A stretch of DNA of 64,000 bases, taken from contig NZ_BMZN01000004.1 in the NCBI RefSeq assembly GCF_014652815.1, forward strand, positions 437,137 through 501,136. Reading direction: 5' to 3'. Below are positions 53,357 to 63,986 of this stretch, in pieces; within the stretch, counting starts at the first letter, position 1; every line of letters starts with the position of its first letter. This DNA comes from Alcaligenes pakistanensis (GTDB lineage: Bacteria; Pseudomonadota; Gammaproteobacteria; Burkholderiales; Burkholderiaceae_B). A model generated the notes under the pieces. The model ran no database searches, had not been told where the DNA came from, and saw only the letters and a list, made by a program, of their open reading frames with translations. A program made the position numbers and the translations under genes.

Positions 53357-55705
53357 TTAGCTCATCGCCTCTTTCAGCACCAGCATCTTCACCAGCGCAT
53401 CCACTGATTGCCCGGACTTCAAGCCCTCTTTACCCAAGAGGCGGGCACACAGCTGGCGCACACCCAAATTATCCGGAGCTTGCAGCAAGTCCCAAGATGC
53501 CAAGGTCAATTGCGCGGCGGCCAACAAATTGAGCTCTTCTTCAAACTCGGAATTGCTGGCGGGCAAAATGGCACGCACCGCCCCTAAAAGCCGAGTCATT
53601 TCCTGCACTTCGCTACGCAGCATCATGTAGCAAGCCAGGCTGGCCGGAGCGATGGCCTCCGAGCCTGCACGCTGATGCATCAGGGCAAAACGGGTTTTCA
53701 ACACTTTGCCATCATGACGACGCACGGTACGCAAGACAATCAGCTCCAGATGCACCGGCTCGGCATTACGCTGTCGCAACTGCACAGGCTCTACGGCGTA
53801 CCACAAGGCGATTTCACCCAAGCGGGCGCGACCCAGCGTTTCCAGATGCAGGCGAGCGGCCAGATCAGGAATGGCATGAAACGCCAGCTGCTTGTCCAAG
53901 GCATTGGGCGTGGTTTTGCCGTCCTTATGCCACAAAGACGTTGCCCCCGGAATCAAGGCCAACCAGTCGGCTTCCACATCTGCCCATTGGCGCCACATAG
54001 TGGGCGAACCACCTTCAAAGATATGCAGCAAACTCACGGGCTGAGCCTGGGTATTGAGCACTTGCATGGCCTGATTCAGGGCCTGAGTGGCACTGGGCCG
54101 CTCCAGACTGCGAACGCCTCGTACATCTGACCATTGAGATGGCGTCTGGCGCTGATAATACGGAACGCTTAGCGCCTGCCCTTTGGGGCTGAACAGAAAG
54201 CTGAAGGAGCATTGTTCCTGGCTTCCCACAGGCTGATGGTCGGCATGAATGACCAGCAAGCGCGACACATTACCTTCGCTGACTTCCTGGCAGGCGGCTC
54301 GCATCAAGCCTTCGGCGCGTTGCGCTGCGGCGCCATCTTGAACCGCCTCATTTTGGGCATGCAGATCACGCCAGAAGTCATAGGCTTCGGCGCAGGCCAG
54401 ACGCTCATCCAGATCAGCCGCTGCACGGCGTGCTTGCTCCAGAGCGATAGGACCACCCGCCGAAGCGGCGGACAAGAGGCGCGGCAAGACGCGAGCACGG
54501 CGTTCTTGCTCCGCTTGCTGTTCTTGAACCGATTGCCCACCCGTTTCCAGCAGAGCAGCCAGGTCGCCTGATGTGGGAGCGTACAACGGCCGTTGGCTCT
54601 CGCGCACCTGCAAAGCGGAATCGACCAGTTCAGCTGGGCTCATGAAGCGTAAATCTTCAGGGACTTTTTGTCCGTTGGAGACGTAATGAATGGGGAGCTT
54701 GAAGCGGATGGCAGTATCCAAAGGCCCGCCCAGCTTGATCGCCTCATCCACTTTAGAGATGATGCAACCGCTTAATGGTGTACCGCCGTCCTGGGTATAG
54801 CTACGCGCGACTTCGTCCAAGGTGTCGCCCTGGCTGGCAGCATTCAGAACCAGTAAACGTTGCACCCGGCGTCCGGCACCGGCCAGCAAAGCTGCCTGCT
54901 CACGCACATAGCGGTCACGCTGGCTGATACCCATATTGTCGATCAAGATAACTTGATCCGGCCGCACGCCCAGCATCACACTACGCAGCTGGGCCACGTC
55001 TTGCACGATATGAACGGCCACCCGCATCAGGTCGCCATAAATTTTTAACTGTTCGTGCGCACCAATCCGGTAGGTATCGGTCGTCAACAAAACGACTTTA
55101 TCGGGACCAAAGCGGCGCACCGCACGAGCAGCCAGCTTAGCCAGGGTGGTGGTTTTACCCACGCCCGTCGGCCCCACCAAGGCCAGAGCCAGACCGGGCT
55201 GCCACAACGTATCCTCGGCCCGCAACACCGGCAAATGGGTTTCCAGCTCGGTACGCACCCATTGCAAAGCCGCACGTGCACCCAGTTCTTCGGGCAAGCG
55301 CTTGAGCATGGCCCGTAACAAGGCGGTACTGAAACCTTGTGCCAATAAGCTCTGGAACAAATTCACCGCTACTGGCGAGCGGCGCATCTGGTGGCTCCAG
55401 ACCAGATCGTCCATGCGCCCTTCCAGGGCACCACGCAAAGCGCCAATAGCCCCCATGACATTGTCACCAGCCGGTGGCGCTGTCATTTCCTGCTGACGGA
55501 TGCCCGCCGCTTGATGCGGCACATTACCCGGCACGGGAGCACGCTCGGTGGCACCGCCGGGCACCGAACTTGAATCGGTAGCCAAAATTTCCACCCCGCC
55601 ATTCACGCGACGGTTGGACACAATCAAGGCATCAGGGCCCAGCGCAATGCGTACCTGACGCATGGCTTCACGGCTGGTACTACCAAAAAAGCGACTTATA
55701 TTCAT
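53357..55705 (-). CDS. flhF: Flagellar placement GTPase FlhF, with long C-terminal extension
   Basis: 782 residues, against about 430-450 for typical gammaproteobacterial FlhF. The N-terminal MNISRFFGSTSREAMRQVR and the SRP-type NG domain (about 100-365) are clear: P-loop GPTGVGKTT (178-186), TTDTYRIGAHEQL, G4-like SKVD. The G3 site reads LIDNMG (256-259), where DTxG is usual. About 400 residues after residue 375 match nothing I recognise; part resembles an alpha/beta domain around LLVIHADHQPVG. FlhF sets flagellar site and number at the pole in other bacteria. It overlaps flhA by four bases. No flhG follows in the window. Confidence 0.93.
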   Translation of the reverse strand: MNISRFFGSTSREAMRQVRIALGPDALIVSNRRVNGGVEILATDSSSVPGGATERAPVPGNVPHQAAGIRQQEMTAPPAGDNVMGAIGALRGALEGRMDDLVWSHQMRRSPVAVNLFQSLLAQGFSTALLRAMLKRLPEELGARAALQWVRTELETHLPVLRAEDTLWQPGLALALVGPTGVGKTTTLAKLAARAVRRFGPDKVVLLTTDTYRIGAHEQLKIYGDLMRVAVHIVQDVAQLRSVMLGVRPDQVILIDNMGISQRDRYVREQAALLAGAGRRVQRLLVLNAASQGDTLDEVARSYTQDGGTPLSGCIISKVDEAIKLGGPLDTAIRFKLPIHYVSNGQKVPEDLRFMSPAELVDSALQVRESQRPLYAPTSGDLAALLETGGQSVQEQQAEQERRARVLPRLLSAASAGGPIALEQARRAAADLDERLACAEAYDFWRDLHAQNEAVQDGAAAQRAEGLMRAACQEVSEGNVSRLLVIHADHQPVGSQEQCSFSFLFSPKGQALSVPYYQRQTPSQWSDVRGVRSLERPSATQALNQAMQVLNTQAQPVSLLHIFEGGSPTMWRQWADVEADWLALIPGATSLWHKDGKTTPNALDKQLAFHAIPDLAARLHLETLGRARLGEIALWYAVEPVQLRQRNAEPVHLELIVLRTVRRHDGKVLKTRFALMHQRAGSEAIAPASLACYMMLRSEVQEMTRLLGAVRAILPASNSEFEEELNLLAAAQLTLASWDLLQAPDNLGVRQLCARLLGKEGLKSGQSVDALVKMLVLKEAMS

Positions 55706-57813
55706 TCAGACTGACCAATAATGGTGGTGACCCGAAGGATGCGTTCTTCAGGGATTTCAGCGTTAGACAAGACACCCAGTTGTGGGATGTGGTGACGCAA
55801 GAAACGGGACAAGGTGGCCCGCAGAACCGGCGGCACCACCAGCACAGGCGGGTCCCCGTGCTCTTCCTGGAACTGGGCGGCACGCATGGCATCGCTAAGC
55901 ACTGACTCGGCCAGCCCCGGCTCCAGGGCGCCGCTACTGGTCAGCGCCTGCGTCATAACCCGTTCCAGACGCGCATCCAGACCAATCACTCGCAACTCGC
56001 CTTCACCGGGGAACCACTGCTGCACAATGGCGCGACCCAGAGCGACCCGCAGAACCGCCAGGAGCTCGCCCGCCTCATTCCCTGGAGCCACTGCTCCGGG
56101 TGCCAGAATGCGCGGCGCATGTTCTGCCAGTGTTTCCACAATGCTGCGCATATCTCGGATCGGTACATCTTCTGCCAACAGACCGCGCAAGACCTTAAGC
56201 AAGAGGCTAAGGGAAAGCGTTTGCGGCACAAGATCTTCGACCAGTTTGGGTGCTTCGCGACCGACGTGATCCAGCAGTTGTTGAACTTCCTGACGACCCA
56301 ACAGGTCCGCGCCATGGCGATGCAATAAATGATTGATGTGAGTCGCAATCACCGTGCTGGCATCCACCACGGTGTAGCCCGCAATCTGGGCCTGTTCACG
56401 CATACTCACATCCACCCAGACCGCAGGTAAACCAAAGGCGGGGTCGGTGGTAGGCGTACCCGGTAACTTCATGGTGACGCCACCGGGATCAATCGCCAGC
56501 CACTGCCCTGGCGTAGCCGTACCACGACCAATTTCCACCCCCGCCAGCAAAATGCGGTAGTCGTTGGGTTTCAGTTCCAGATTGTCGCGAATGTGAACCA
56601 CGGGCGGCAAAAAGCCCACTTCCTGAGCAAACTTTTTACGCAAGCTGCGGATGCGATGCAGCAGCTCGCCATTTTGCGCATGGTCCACCAGGGAAATCAG
56701 GCGATAGCCCACTTCCAAGCCCAAGGGGTCCACCATGGACACATCATTCCAACTGGCTTCACTGGCTGCTGAGTCAGCGGCAGCCAGAACTTGCTCATTC
56801 GGTTCACTGTCCTGCTGTACCTGCTCGGCCTGATGCTTTTTCATCATCCAGGCACCGGTAGCCAGAATCGCCGCCAGCAATAGAAAGACCAGATTGGGCA
56901 TGCCAGGGATCAAACCCATCAGCCCCAGAATCCCGGCGGTGATATACAGCACCAAAGGATTGCTGAACAGCTGGTTGACCATTTGCTGGCCCACGTCTTC
57001 ATCGGTGGCGACGCGCGAGACCACCACACCGGCGGCAGTAGAAATAATCAGGGCTGGAATCTGGGCGACCAGGCCGTCACCAATCGTCAGCAAGGTATAA
57101 ACGCGGCCGGCTTCCGAGAACGACAAATCGTGCTGCAAGACACCGATAATCAAGCCTCCGACGACGTTGATGACCATAATCAGCAGGCCAGCGACCGCGT
57201 CTCCTCGTACGAACTTACTGGCACCATCCATGGAGCCGTAGAACTCGGCCTCTTGCGACACCTCGGTACGACGACGCCGTGCATCGTCCTCGCCAATCAG
57301 ACCAGCATTCAGGTCGGCATCAATCGCCATCTGTTTGCCCGGCAAGGCATCCAGGGTAAAGCGTGCACCCACTTCGGCAATACGGCCCGCACCCTTGGTA
57401 ATCACCACAAAGTTGATGATGACCAGAATCACAAACACGATCAGGCCGACCGCAAAGTTGCCACCCACCAGAAAATGGCCAAAGGCTTCAATCACCTGCC
57501 CGGCCGCATCCGGGCCCTTGTGCCCGTTCATCAGCACTACACGCGTGGAGGCCACGTTCAAGGCCAGACGCAACAGAGTGGCAAACAGCAGCACCGCCGG
57601 GAACGCCGCAAAATCCAGCGGCTTTTTGGTAAACATGGCCACCAGCAAAATCATGACGGCCAAGGCGATGTTAAAGGTGAACAGCAGATCCAGCAGAAAG
57701 GGGGGCAAGGGCAAAATCATCATGGCCATGACCATGAGGATCAGCACTGGGCCCGCTAACAGCCGGGCGTGTTGACCACCATTTTGTTTCAGTAAGGCAA
57801 AAAAATTGTTCAT
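55702..57813 (-). CDS. flhA: Flagellar export gate protein FlhA
   Basis: 703 residues. The N-terminal half has about eight membrane helices with the FHIPEP block GGRIAEVGARFTLDALPGKQ-type (here AGRIAEVGARFTLDALPGKQ, residues about 140-160), which lines the proton path. The C-terminal cytosolic domain binds chaperones and forms the nonameric ring. It starts five bases after flhB ends and overlaps flhF. Confidence 0.97.
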   Translation of the reverse strand: MNNFFALLKQNGGQHARLLAGPVLILMVMAMMILPLPPFLLDLLFTFNIALAVMILLVAMFTKKPLDFAAFPAVLLFATLLRLALNVASTRVVLMNGHKGPDAAGQVIEAFGHFLVGGNFAVGLIVFVILVIINFVVITKGAGRIAEVGARFTLDALPGKQMAIDADLNAGLIGEDDARRRRTEVSQEAEFYGSMDGASKFVRGDAVAGLLIMVINVVGGLIIGVLQHDLSFSEAGRVYTLLTIGDGLVAQIPALIISTAAGVVVSRVATDEDVGQQMVNQLFSNPLVLYITAGILGLMGLIPGMPNLVFLLLAAILATGAWMMKKHQAEQVQQDSEPNEQVLAAADSAASEASWNDVSMVDPLGLEVGYRLISLVDHAQNGELLHRIRSLRKKFAQEVGFLPPVVHIRDNLELKPNDYRILLAGVEIGRGTATPGQWLAIDPGGVTMKLPGTPTTDPAFGLPAVWVDVSMREQAQIAGYTVVDASTVIATHINHLLHRHGADLLGRQEVQQLLDHVGREAPKLVEDLVPQTLSLSLLLKVLRGLLAEDVPIRDMRSIVETLAEHAPRILAPGAVAPGNEAGELLAVLRVALGRAIVQQWFPGEGELRVIGLDARLERVMTQALTSSGALEPGLAESVLSDAMRAAQFQEEHGDPPVLVVPPVLRATLSRFLRHHIPQLGVLSNAEIPEERILRVTTIIGQSE

Positions 57814-57818
57814 TGCTT

Positions 57819-58970
57819 TTAGTGTTTGCGCGAACGCAGTGGACCTTCATCCATGCCTGTCGGCACTTTCAATCGGGTGGGCATGATCGGGCGCTCGCCC
57901 TGCCTTTTATTCCAGTTGCGAAGCTGATAAACCCAGGCCAGCACTTCAGCCACGGCCGCGTACAGGTCTACGGGAATCTCACGCTCCAGTTCGACATTGA
58001 AGTACAAGGCCCGCGCCAGTGCGGGTGCCTCCAGAGTCGCCACTTTGTGTTCCGCCGCCAGGCCACGGATCTTGGCGGCAATCAAACCTGTGCCCTTGGC
58101 CACCACACGTGGCGCAGCGCTCTTGCCATCCTGATACTTCAAGGCCACCGCATAATGTGTCGGGTTGGTGACCACCACATCGGCACCCGGCACCTGCGAC
58201 ATCATGCGCGAACGAGCCATAGCCCGTTGCTGCTGCCGGATACGCCCTTTCACATGCGGATCGCCTTCGCTTTCCTTATGCTCTTCTCTCACATCCTGGC
58301 GCGACATACGTAGCTTTTTATAAAAGCTCCATAGCTGCCAGGGCGCATCAATCAACACAATCACCAGCAGACTGGCGGCGATCAAGGCACAACACTTGAT
58401 GATCAGCGTCATCCCCGTGGCGATGGCTGCCGTGGGATGTACATACATCAGGGCCGTCATCTGCTCGCGCTCGGTCCAGATCACATAGACCGCTACCGAG
58501 CCCACCAGTCCGGCTTTGGCCAGGGTCTTGACCAGTTCAACCACGGTCTGCATCGAAAACATGCGCTTGATGCCCTTGGCCGGGTTCATGCGCTCGAACT
58601 TGGGCTGTATCGCCTTGCCGCTAAAGCTCATGCCGCCCAAGGCAATCGAGGCAAAAATCGCCACGACCACCAATAATAAAAATAGCGGCGCCAGCCCTTT
58701 CAGGGCCTCTCCGGCCAAACCTGCTGCCTGCACCACCATCGCGGTGGGATCATGCGCAATACGCGGATCAAACCAGACGCTACGGCGTACGATGCCGCCA
58801 AAGGTTTCATACAAATAGCTAGCCCCGGCCCAAATCCCGCCAATGCCGGACAACAGCATCAGAAAAGTCGTCAGCTCTCTGGAACGCGCCACCTGCCCTT
58901 CTTCCCGCGCCTTTTCCAGGCGCCGGGGTGAGGCCGGTTCTGTTTTTTCGAGATCGCTGTCTTCTGCCAT
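57819..58970 (-). CDS. flhB: Flagellar export switch protein FlhB
   Basis: 383 residues from the ATG at 58970 (MAEDSDLEKTEPASPRRLE); an upstream in-frame extension is rejected. Four membrane helices are followed by a cytosolic domain with the autocleavage motif VVTNPTHYAVAL. Cleavage between N and P permits switching from hook to filament substrates under FliK. A stand-alone FlhB-C-like protein is encoded at 22803. It is separated from cheZ by a terminator, so it probably has its own promoter within 58971-59121. Confidence 0.97.
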   Translation of the reverse strand: MAEDSDLEKTEPASPRRLEKAREEGQVARSRELTTFLMLLSGIGGIWAGASYLYETFGGIVRRSVWFDPRIAHDPTAMVVQAAGLAGEALKGLAPLFLLLVVVAIFASIALGGMSFSGKAIQPKFERMNPAKGIKRMFSMQTVVELVKTLAKAGLVGSVAVYVIWTEREQMTALMYVHPTAAIATGMTLIIKCCALIAASLLVIVLIDAPWQLWSFYKKLRMSRQDVREEHKESEGDPHVKGRIRQQQRAMARSRMMSQVPGADVVVTNPTHYAVALKYQDGKSAAPRVVAKGTGLIAAKIRGLAAEHKVATLEAPALARALYFNVELEREIPVDLYAAVAEVLAWVYQLRNWNKRQGERPIMPTRLKVPTGMDEGPLRSRKH

Positions 58971-59121
58971 GGACTGCCAAGACGCAGGAATTGAAAGAGT
59001 GGATCGCGCGCCCAGCACGAATATCGCGCTCGCACTGCAGGCCGCGGGGTCATTCTAAAAGAGCAGGCAAGCTCTGATAGCGCGGAGAAAGCCGGATAAA
59101 AGCAGGCTGTTCCGCACAAGC

Positions 59122-59152
59122 AAAAAGGCGCTGCAATGTGCAGCGCCTTTTT
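59122..59152. terminator. Terminator between cheZ and flhB
   Basis: AAAAAGGCGCTGC (59122-59134) pairs perfectly with GCAGCGCCTTTTT (59140-59152) around AATGT. On the minus strand it gives a stem followed by a T-run just after cheZ. Confidence 0.88.
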
Positions 59153-59185
59153 GAAGCGGGTTAAACGGGCAATCGCAAGCGAAAA

Positions 59186-59827
59186 CTAAAAGCCCAGATT
59201 AGCCAGCAAATCGTCCACCTGATCCTGGCTGGTGACCACTTCCGAGGCCACTGGCGAGACGACAGGGCCGTTAAGCAGGCTTTGCGTCTCTTCGCGTTTT
59301 TCCGTGGGCACATTATCAACCAGCACCTGGACCAGCTCTGTCTCAATAGTGCCGACCACCCCCAACATACGGGTGATCACCTGCCCCGTCAGATCCTGAA
59401 AATCCTGGGCCATGATAATTTCCAGCAGGTTTTCCTGGGTCTGCTGCGCCTTGACAGGCACATCACGCAAGAAACTGCGGGTGCGTTTGACCAGTTCGCG
59501 AGCCTGATCTTGGTCCAAAGGTTGTTCAAACCACTGTTCCCATTCGGCATCCAGTGCCTGAGCATCCTCTTGCAAGGATTCCTGCAAAGGACGCACTTGC
59601 TCGGCCGCATTCAACACCCGGTTGGCGGCCTGCTCGGTCATGCGAGCCACATAATGCAGACGATCTCGGGCATCCGGAATCGCGTGCGCGGCATCTTTAA
59701 TGGCCTGATCCAGACCCAGTTCGCGCATACTCTCCCGCAGCAAGCGGGTCAGGTTGGCGATGCGGTAGACCAGATCAACCGGTACGCTTTGGGGGTCAGG
59801 CTGAGTCGGTGTTTGCTGTGGATCCAT
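59186..59827 (-). CDS. cheZ: CheY-phosphate phosphatase CheZ
   Basis: 213 residues, long helical hairpin. AQDFQDLTGQVITRML contains the catalytic glutamine region, and the C-terminal SQDQVDDLLANLGF is the CheY-binding helix. It dephosphorylates CheY to end tumbling signals. It starts 13 bases after cheY and closes the chemotaxis operon before the terminator. Confidence 0.96.
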   Translation of the reverse strand: MDPQQTPTQPDPQSVPVDLVYRIANLTRLLRESMRELGLDQAIKDAAHAIPDARDRLHYVARMTEQAANRVLNAAEQVRPLQESLQEDAQALDAEWEQWFEQPLDQDQARELVKRTRSFLRDVPVKAQQTQENLLEIIMAQDFQDLTGQVITRMLGVVGTIETELVQVLVDNVPTEKREETQSLLNGPVVSPVASEVVTSQDQVDDLLANLGF

Positions 59828-59840
59828 GACGTACTCCGTA

Positions 59841-60230
59841 TTAACCGCCCATTTTCTCGAAGATCTTGTTCAGCTTCTCTTCCAGTGTTGCGGCGGTAAA
59901 GGGTTTAACGACGTAGCCATTGGCGCCCGCCTGGGCGGCGGCAATAATGTTCTCTTTCTTGGCTTCGGCCGTCACCATCAGCACCGGCAAAGAGGACAGG
60001 TTGGCATCGGCACGAATCTGTTTAAGCATTTCCAGCCCATCCAGATTCGGCATATTCCAGTCAGAGACCACGAACTCGAAATTGCCATTACGCAATTTCT
60101 CCAGGCCCATCTGACCATCTTCAGCTTCGTCTACATTCTCGTATCCCAGATCCTTGAGCAAGTTCTTGATGATCCGGCGCATGGTGGGAAAGTCATCGAC
60201 GACGAGAATCTTTATATTTTTTTGTACCAT
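59841..60230 (-). CDS. cheY: Chemotaxis response regulator CheY
   Basis: 129 residues, single receiver domain. D12, D13, the phospho-acceptor D57, T87 and K109 all fall at the positions of enteric CheY. When phosphorylated by CheA (not in this window) it binds the FliM N-terminus and reverses or slows the motor. It is 44 bases after cheB and 13 before cheZ. Confidence 0.98.
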   Translation of the reverse strand: MVQKNIKILVVDDFPTMRRIIKNLLKDLGYENVDEAEDGQMGLEKLRNGNFEFVVSDWNMPNLDGLEMLKQIRADANLSSLPVLMVTAEAKKENIIAAAQAGANGYVVKPFTAATLEEKLNKIFEKMGG

Positions 60231-60274
60231 TTACATTCTCCAAATGAGTAGCATGCCAGTGCGTTCAGGTCCGC

Positions 60275-61333
60275 TTATACGCGGTGCCCAAAGGCCCCCA
60301 CACTAGCTAGAATTCGTTCGCTAATCTGCCCCAAGGGCAAGGCGATGTCAGCAGCGCCAATTTGCAGGGCCTCACGGGGCATACCGAACACCACGCTGGT
60401 GGCCTCGTCCTGGGCAAAGGTCATGGCTCCGGCCTGTTTCATGGCCAGCAAACCCTGCGCGCCGTCCTTACCCATGCCGGTCAGAATCACGCCTACGGCA
60501 TTACGACCAGCCAGCTCGGCTGCAGAGTGAAACAGCACATCAACCGAAGGCCGGTGGCGGTTGACGGGCTCGCTGTCCACCAGCTTGACCACATAGTTAG
60601 CACCTGAGCGGGCCAGCTTCATGTGGGCAACACCGCCAGGAGCCAGGTAAACGTGGCCGGGCAGAACGCGCTGACCATCTTCAGCCTCGTGCACCTGCAT
60701 GGAGCACAGACCATCCAGCCGGTTCACAAAAGAGCGTGTAAAACCGGCAGGCATATGTTGGGTAATCATGATGGCCGGACAATTGGCCGGCAAAGGCTCC
60801 AGCACCTGGCGGATGGCTTCCGTGCCACCGGTGGAGGCACCAATCATGATGAGCTTTTCGGTGGTCGAGAAGTTATGCGTCAGGCGACGTACGGGTTCTG
60901 AGCCTGCGCTGGCCGGTGCCGCACGACGCGGGCGCGCAATCGAAGCGGCGCGAATCTTGTCCGCAATCAGGTCTGAATAGTCCAGCAAGCCATCGCGCAG
61001 GCCCAGCTTGGGCTTGGTCACAAAGTCTACTGCACCCAGCTCCAGAGCACGCAAGGTCACATCCGAATTGCGTTCTGTCAAGGAAGAGACCATCACCACC
61101 GGCATGGGACGCAAGCGCATCAGCCGTTCCAGAAAGTCCAGGCCATCCATGCGGGGCATCTCGACATCCAGCGTCAGCACATCCGGATTGTGTTCTTTGA
61201 TCAGATCGCGCGCCACCAGCGGATCAGGGGCCACCGCCACCACTTCCATATCCGCATGACTATTGATAATTTCCACCATCAGGCTGCGCACCAGGGCGGA
61301 ATCGTCTACACACAAAACTCGAATTTTCTTCAT
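60275..61333 (-). CDS. cheB: Chemotaxis protein-glutamate methylesterase CheB
   Basis: 352 residues from the ATG at 61333 ([16 protein letters not shown]); in-frame ATGs three to four codons upstream are possible. The receiver domain (D10, D11, D56) is joined by a linker to the esterase domain with [15 protein letters not shown] (catalytic Ser), ITQHMP and [10 protein letters not shown]. It removes receptor methyl groups for adaptation. It starts only 36 bases after cheR, with no cheD between. Confidence 0.96.
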   Translation of the reverse strand: MKKIRVLCVDDSALVRSLMVEIINSHADMEVVAVAPDPLVARDLIKEHNPDVLTLDVEMPRMDGLDFLERLMRLRPMPVVMVSSLTERNSDVTLRALELGAVDFVTKPKLGLRDGLLDYSDLIADKIRAASIARPRRAAPASAGSEPVRRLTHNFSTTEKLIMIGASTGGTEAIRQVLEPLPANCPAIMITQHMPAGFTRSFVNRLDGLCSMQVHEAEDGQRVLPGHVYLAPGGVAHMKLARSGANYVVKLVDSEPVNRHRPSVDVLFHSAAELAGRNAVGVILTGMGKDGAQGLLAMKQAGAMTFAQDEATSVVFGMPREALQIGAADIALPLGQISERILASVGAFGHRV

Positions 61334-61369
61334 GCTACTCATCATCCCGATTTCAAGCGCCAACAGAGC

Positions 61370-62212
61370 TTAGTTCCGCACATACACCGTCTGACCCAGC
61401 AAGCGAAAGGCTTTGGTCAAGTAGGAGAAGTTCTCGGAGTGCCCAACAAACAGCAGTCCGCCCGGCTTGGTCACGGCGGCGAATCGCTCCAGGATGCGTG
61501 TTTGATCGTCCCGGTCAAAATAAATCATGGTGTTTCTACAGAAGATCACGTCAAAACGGCTGGACGATGGCCAAGCAGGCCCCACCAGATTGAACTCTTC
61601 AAACTCCACCATCTTGCGCAGCACGGGCTTGACGCGTGCCAGTCCCTTGCGAGCCCCCACACCGCGCTGAAAATAGCGCGGCAGCCACAAATCGGGTACG
61701 GGCTGGATACGCTCCAGGGTGTACATACCCTGCCTGGCCTTATCCAAGGCGGCCGAGTCAATATCACTGGCCAGAATAGACACATTGACGTCGGGCGAAG
61801 GACAGTGCTCACGCACCGTCATGGCAATGGAATAGACTTCCTCGCCCGTTGAGGCGGCACTGCACCAGATATCCAGCGGCTTGCCGCGTGTACTGACAAA
61901 TTTGCCCAAAATATCGAAGTGGTGCTGCTCACGAAAAAAAGCGGTGTGATTGATCGTGAAAGCGTTGACGAAGTCCTGCCACTCCTGGCTATGGGTGTCC
62001 TGTTCCAGAATATCCAGATACTGCCGGACCTCCCGAACCCCCGCGTTCTGGCTGCGCATCCCCAATGTGCGCGCCACCATATCTTCTTTGTGGGTCCCTA
62101 AAATGATGCCCGCATACGACTTGAGCAAGCGCGCAGCTCGCTCACAGTCGGCCCTCGAGGCTTGCGGGATCGAGGGCAATGTATAAACAAAAGGTTCCAC
62201 AGATGTGCTCAT
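61370..62212 (-). CDS. cheR: Chemotaxis protein methyltransferase CheR
   Basis: 280 residues from the ATG at 62212 (MSTSVEPFVYTLP); a longer frame overlaps the receptor gene and is rejected. The N-terminal helical domain is followed by an S-adenosylmethionine domain with IWCSAASTGEEVYSIAM and the FCRNTMIYFD motif. The beta-subdomain that binds receptor pentapeptides is present (around IQPVPDLWLPRYFQRG). It methylates receptor glutamates. It lies four bases after the receptor stop. Confidence 0.96.
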   Translation of the reverse strand: MSTSVEPFVYTLPSIPQASRADCERAARLLKSYAGIILGTHKEDMVARTLGMRSQNAGVREVRQYLDILEQDTHSQEWQDFVNAFTINHTAFFREQHHFDILGKFVSTRGKPLDIWCSAASTGEEVYSIAMTVREHCPSPDVNVSILASDIDSAALDKARQGMYTLERIQPVPDLWLPRYFQRGVGARKGLARVKPVLRKMVEFEEFNLVGPAWPSSSRFDVIFCRNTMIYFDRDDQTRILERFAAVTKPGGLLFVGHSENFSYLTKAFRLLGQTVYVRN

Positions 62213-62216
62213 ATAA

Positions 62217-63986
62217 CTACAGGCTGGCCAAGGTCCCGCTAAAAGGCCCCGCCGACAAGCGTTCACCGGAACGTAACCGCTCTGGCTCGGCCGAATCAAA
62301 CGGATCATCAATAATGTCTTGGGCACCAACCTTGAAGGCCGATACCGCATCGGACAGACGGGTAGCCTGATCCTGTAAGGACCCAGCCGCTGCAGTTGCC
62401 TGCTCTACCAGGGCCGCGTTTTGCTGCACAACCACATCCATTTGTGCAACGGCCCGATTTACCTGTTCAATACCTTCGGACTGCTCGTTCGAGGCCGAAG
62501 AAATTTCCGCCATGATGGTGGTGACACTCTGCACCGAGCTCACCACTTCCATTACGACCTTGCCCGCCTCATCCACCTGACGAGTCCCTTCTTTCACTTT
62601 CGCCAGCGATTGCTCGATCAAGCCTTTGATCTCGCGCGCGGCCTGGGCGCTGCGCTGGGCGAGGCTGCGCACTTCGCCTGCCACCACGGCAAAGCCCTTG
62701 CCCTGCTCTCCGGCACGGGCCGCTTCCACGGCCGCATTCAGGGCCAGGATATTGGTCTGAAAGGCAATGCCATCAATGACGTTCACAATCTGTGCAATCT
62801 GCCCCGAGCTGGCCGACAAATCTTCCATGGTCTGCACCACGGTAGAGACAGCCTGACCACCCCGCATCGCCACTTCAGAGGCGTTCTTGGCCACCTGATC
62901 AGCTTGCTGGGCGTTATCCGAGTTCTGGCGCACGGTGCTGGCCAACTGCTCCATACTGGCCGCGGTTTGCTGCAAGGACGCGGCCTGCTCTTCGGTACGA
63001 CTGCTTAAATCGGTATTGCCCACATAGATTTCATGCGAGCCAAAAGTAATTTCTTCCACGCCCTGCCGCACGGTCATGACCATGGCCTGCAAGCTGTTCT
63101 GCATACGGCGCACAGCGTCATACAGCACACCGATTTCATTGGTGGAGCGCACTTCCACACGCTGCGTCAAATCTCCGCTGGCAATGCGATCAAAGTGCGC
63201 ACCGGCCTGACGCAAGGGGCGCAAGACCATGCGATTCAAGAACACATACACCGCCAAAGAGATAAACAGGCAGAACACCATGGCCAGACCCACCAGACGG
63301 ATCACCATATTGTATTGATCGTTTTCTTTTTGAAACTGCGTGTCGATAGAACGCTGTTGGGCAGCCTGCAAGGTGCTCAAGGCACTGTACAAGTCCTCTT
63401 CCAGAAACTTAGTGGTGGTCGCTACATAGCTGCGGAAACCGGCAATATCACCTTGCTCCAGGTAAGCGATCAGGGGCAGCACACCGCCTTGCATCAAGGA
63501 CATGAAGGATGCATCTACACGCTGGTAGTAGTCGTTCGTCCCTTCCAGCTGAGTCGCAACGCCCTGATACTCAAAAAAAGCTTCTTGCGCCTGCTCGAAC
63601 TGCTTACGGGTGGCCTCCAGAGCCTCGCGGGTAGCGGTGCTGATCGCCGAACCCTCAGGAGCCGCATCGCTCCATTCCGCCATCAGGTCCTGGTTTTGCA
63701 GGTCGTTGCTGACCACATAACTGATGGCCGCTCGCCCAATCAGGGTTTGAGTCTCTTTGTAGCGCTCGATCGCCTGATACATGGCCGAGCCTACACGCTG
63801 GTTGACCACGATGCTTTGCAGCGCACCGTTATTGGCGCGCAGGGACAAAATCCCCAAGGCCGCACCCGCCACCAACATGACTAAAAAAAACACCAGTACC
63901 AGAATCAGACTGGTCCGCACCTTCAGATTGGTCAAACGTAATCCATCCAGCATTGCAAGCACCTTGTCTAGAGTAGATCCGAACAT
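62217..63986 (-). CDS. Methyl-accepting chemotaxis protein, Tar/Tsr type, leading cheR
   Basis: About 589 residues; the start at 63986 is near the window edge, and an ATG at 63953 with AAGG upstream is an alternative. TM1 (about 25-48), a helical periplasmic sensor (about 50-225), TM2 (228-252), HAMP and the signalling domain with the [20 protein letters not shown] tip are complete. The end ([11 protein letters not shown]) has no CheR tether. It directly precedes cheR, so it is the main-operon receptor. Ligand unknown. Confidence 0.94.
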   Translation of the reverse strand: MFGSTLDKVLAMLDGLRLTNLKVRTSLILVLVFFLVMLVAGAALGILSLRANNGALQSIVVNQRVGSAMYQAIERYKETQTLIGRAAISYVVSNDLQNQDLMAEWSDAAPEGSAISTATREALEATRKQFEQAQEAFFEYQGVATQLEGTNDYYQRVDASFMSLMQGGVLPLIAYLEQGDIAGFRSYVATTTKFLEEDLYSALSTLQAAQQRSIDTQFQKENDQYNMVIRLVGLAMVFCLFISLAVYVFLNRMVLRPLRQAGAHFDRIASGDLTQRVEVRSTNEIGVLYDAVRRMQNSLQAMVMTVRQGVEEITFGSHEIYVGNTDLSSRTEEQAASLQQTAASMEQLASTVRQNSDNAQQADQVAKNASEVAMRGGQAVSTVVQTMEDLSASSGQIAQIVNVIDGIAFQTNILALNAAVEAARAGEQGKGFAVVAGEVRSLAQRSAQAAREIKGLIEQSLAKVKEGTRQVDEAGKVVMEVVSSVQSVTTIMAEISSASNEQSEGIEQVNRAVAQMDVVVQQNAALVEQATAAAGSLQDQATRLSDAVSAFKVGAQDIIDDPFDSAEPERLRSGERLSAGPFSGTLASL

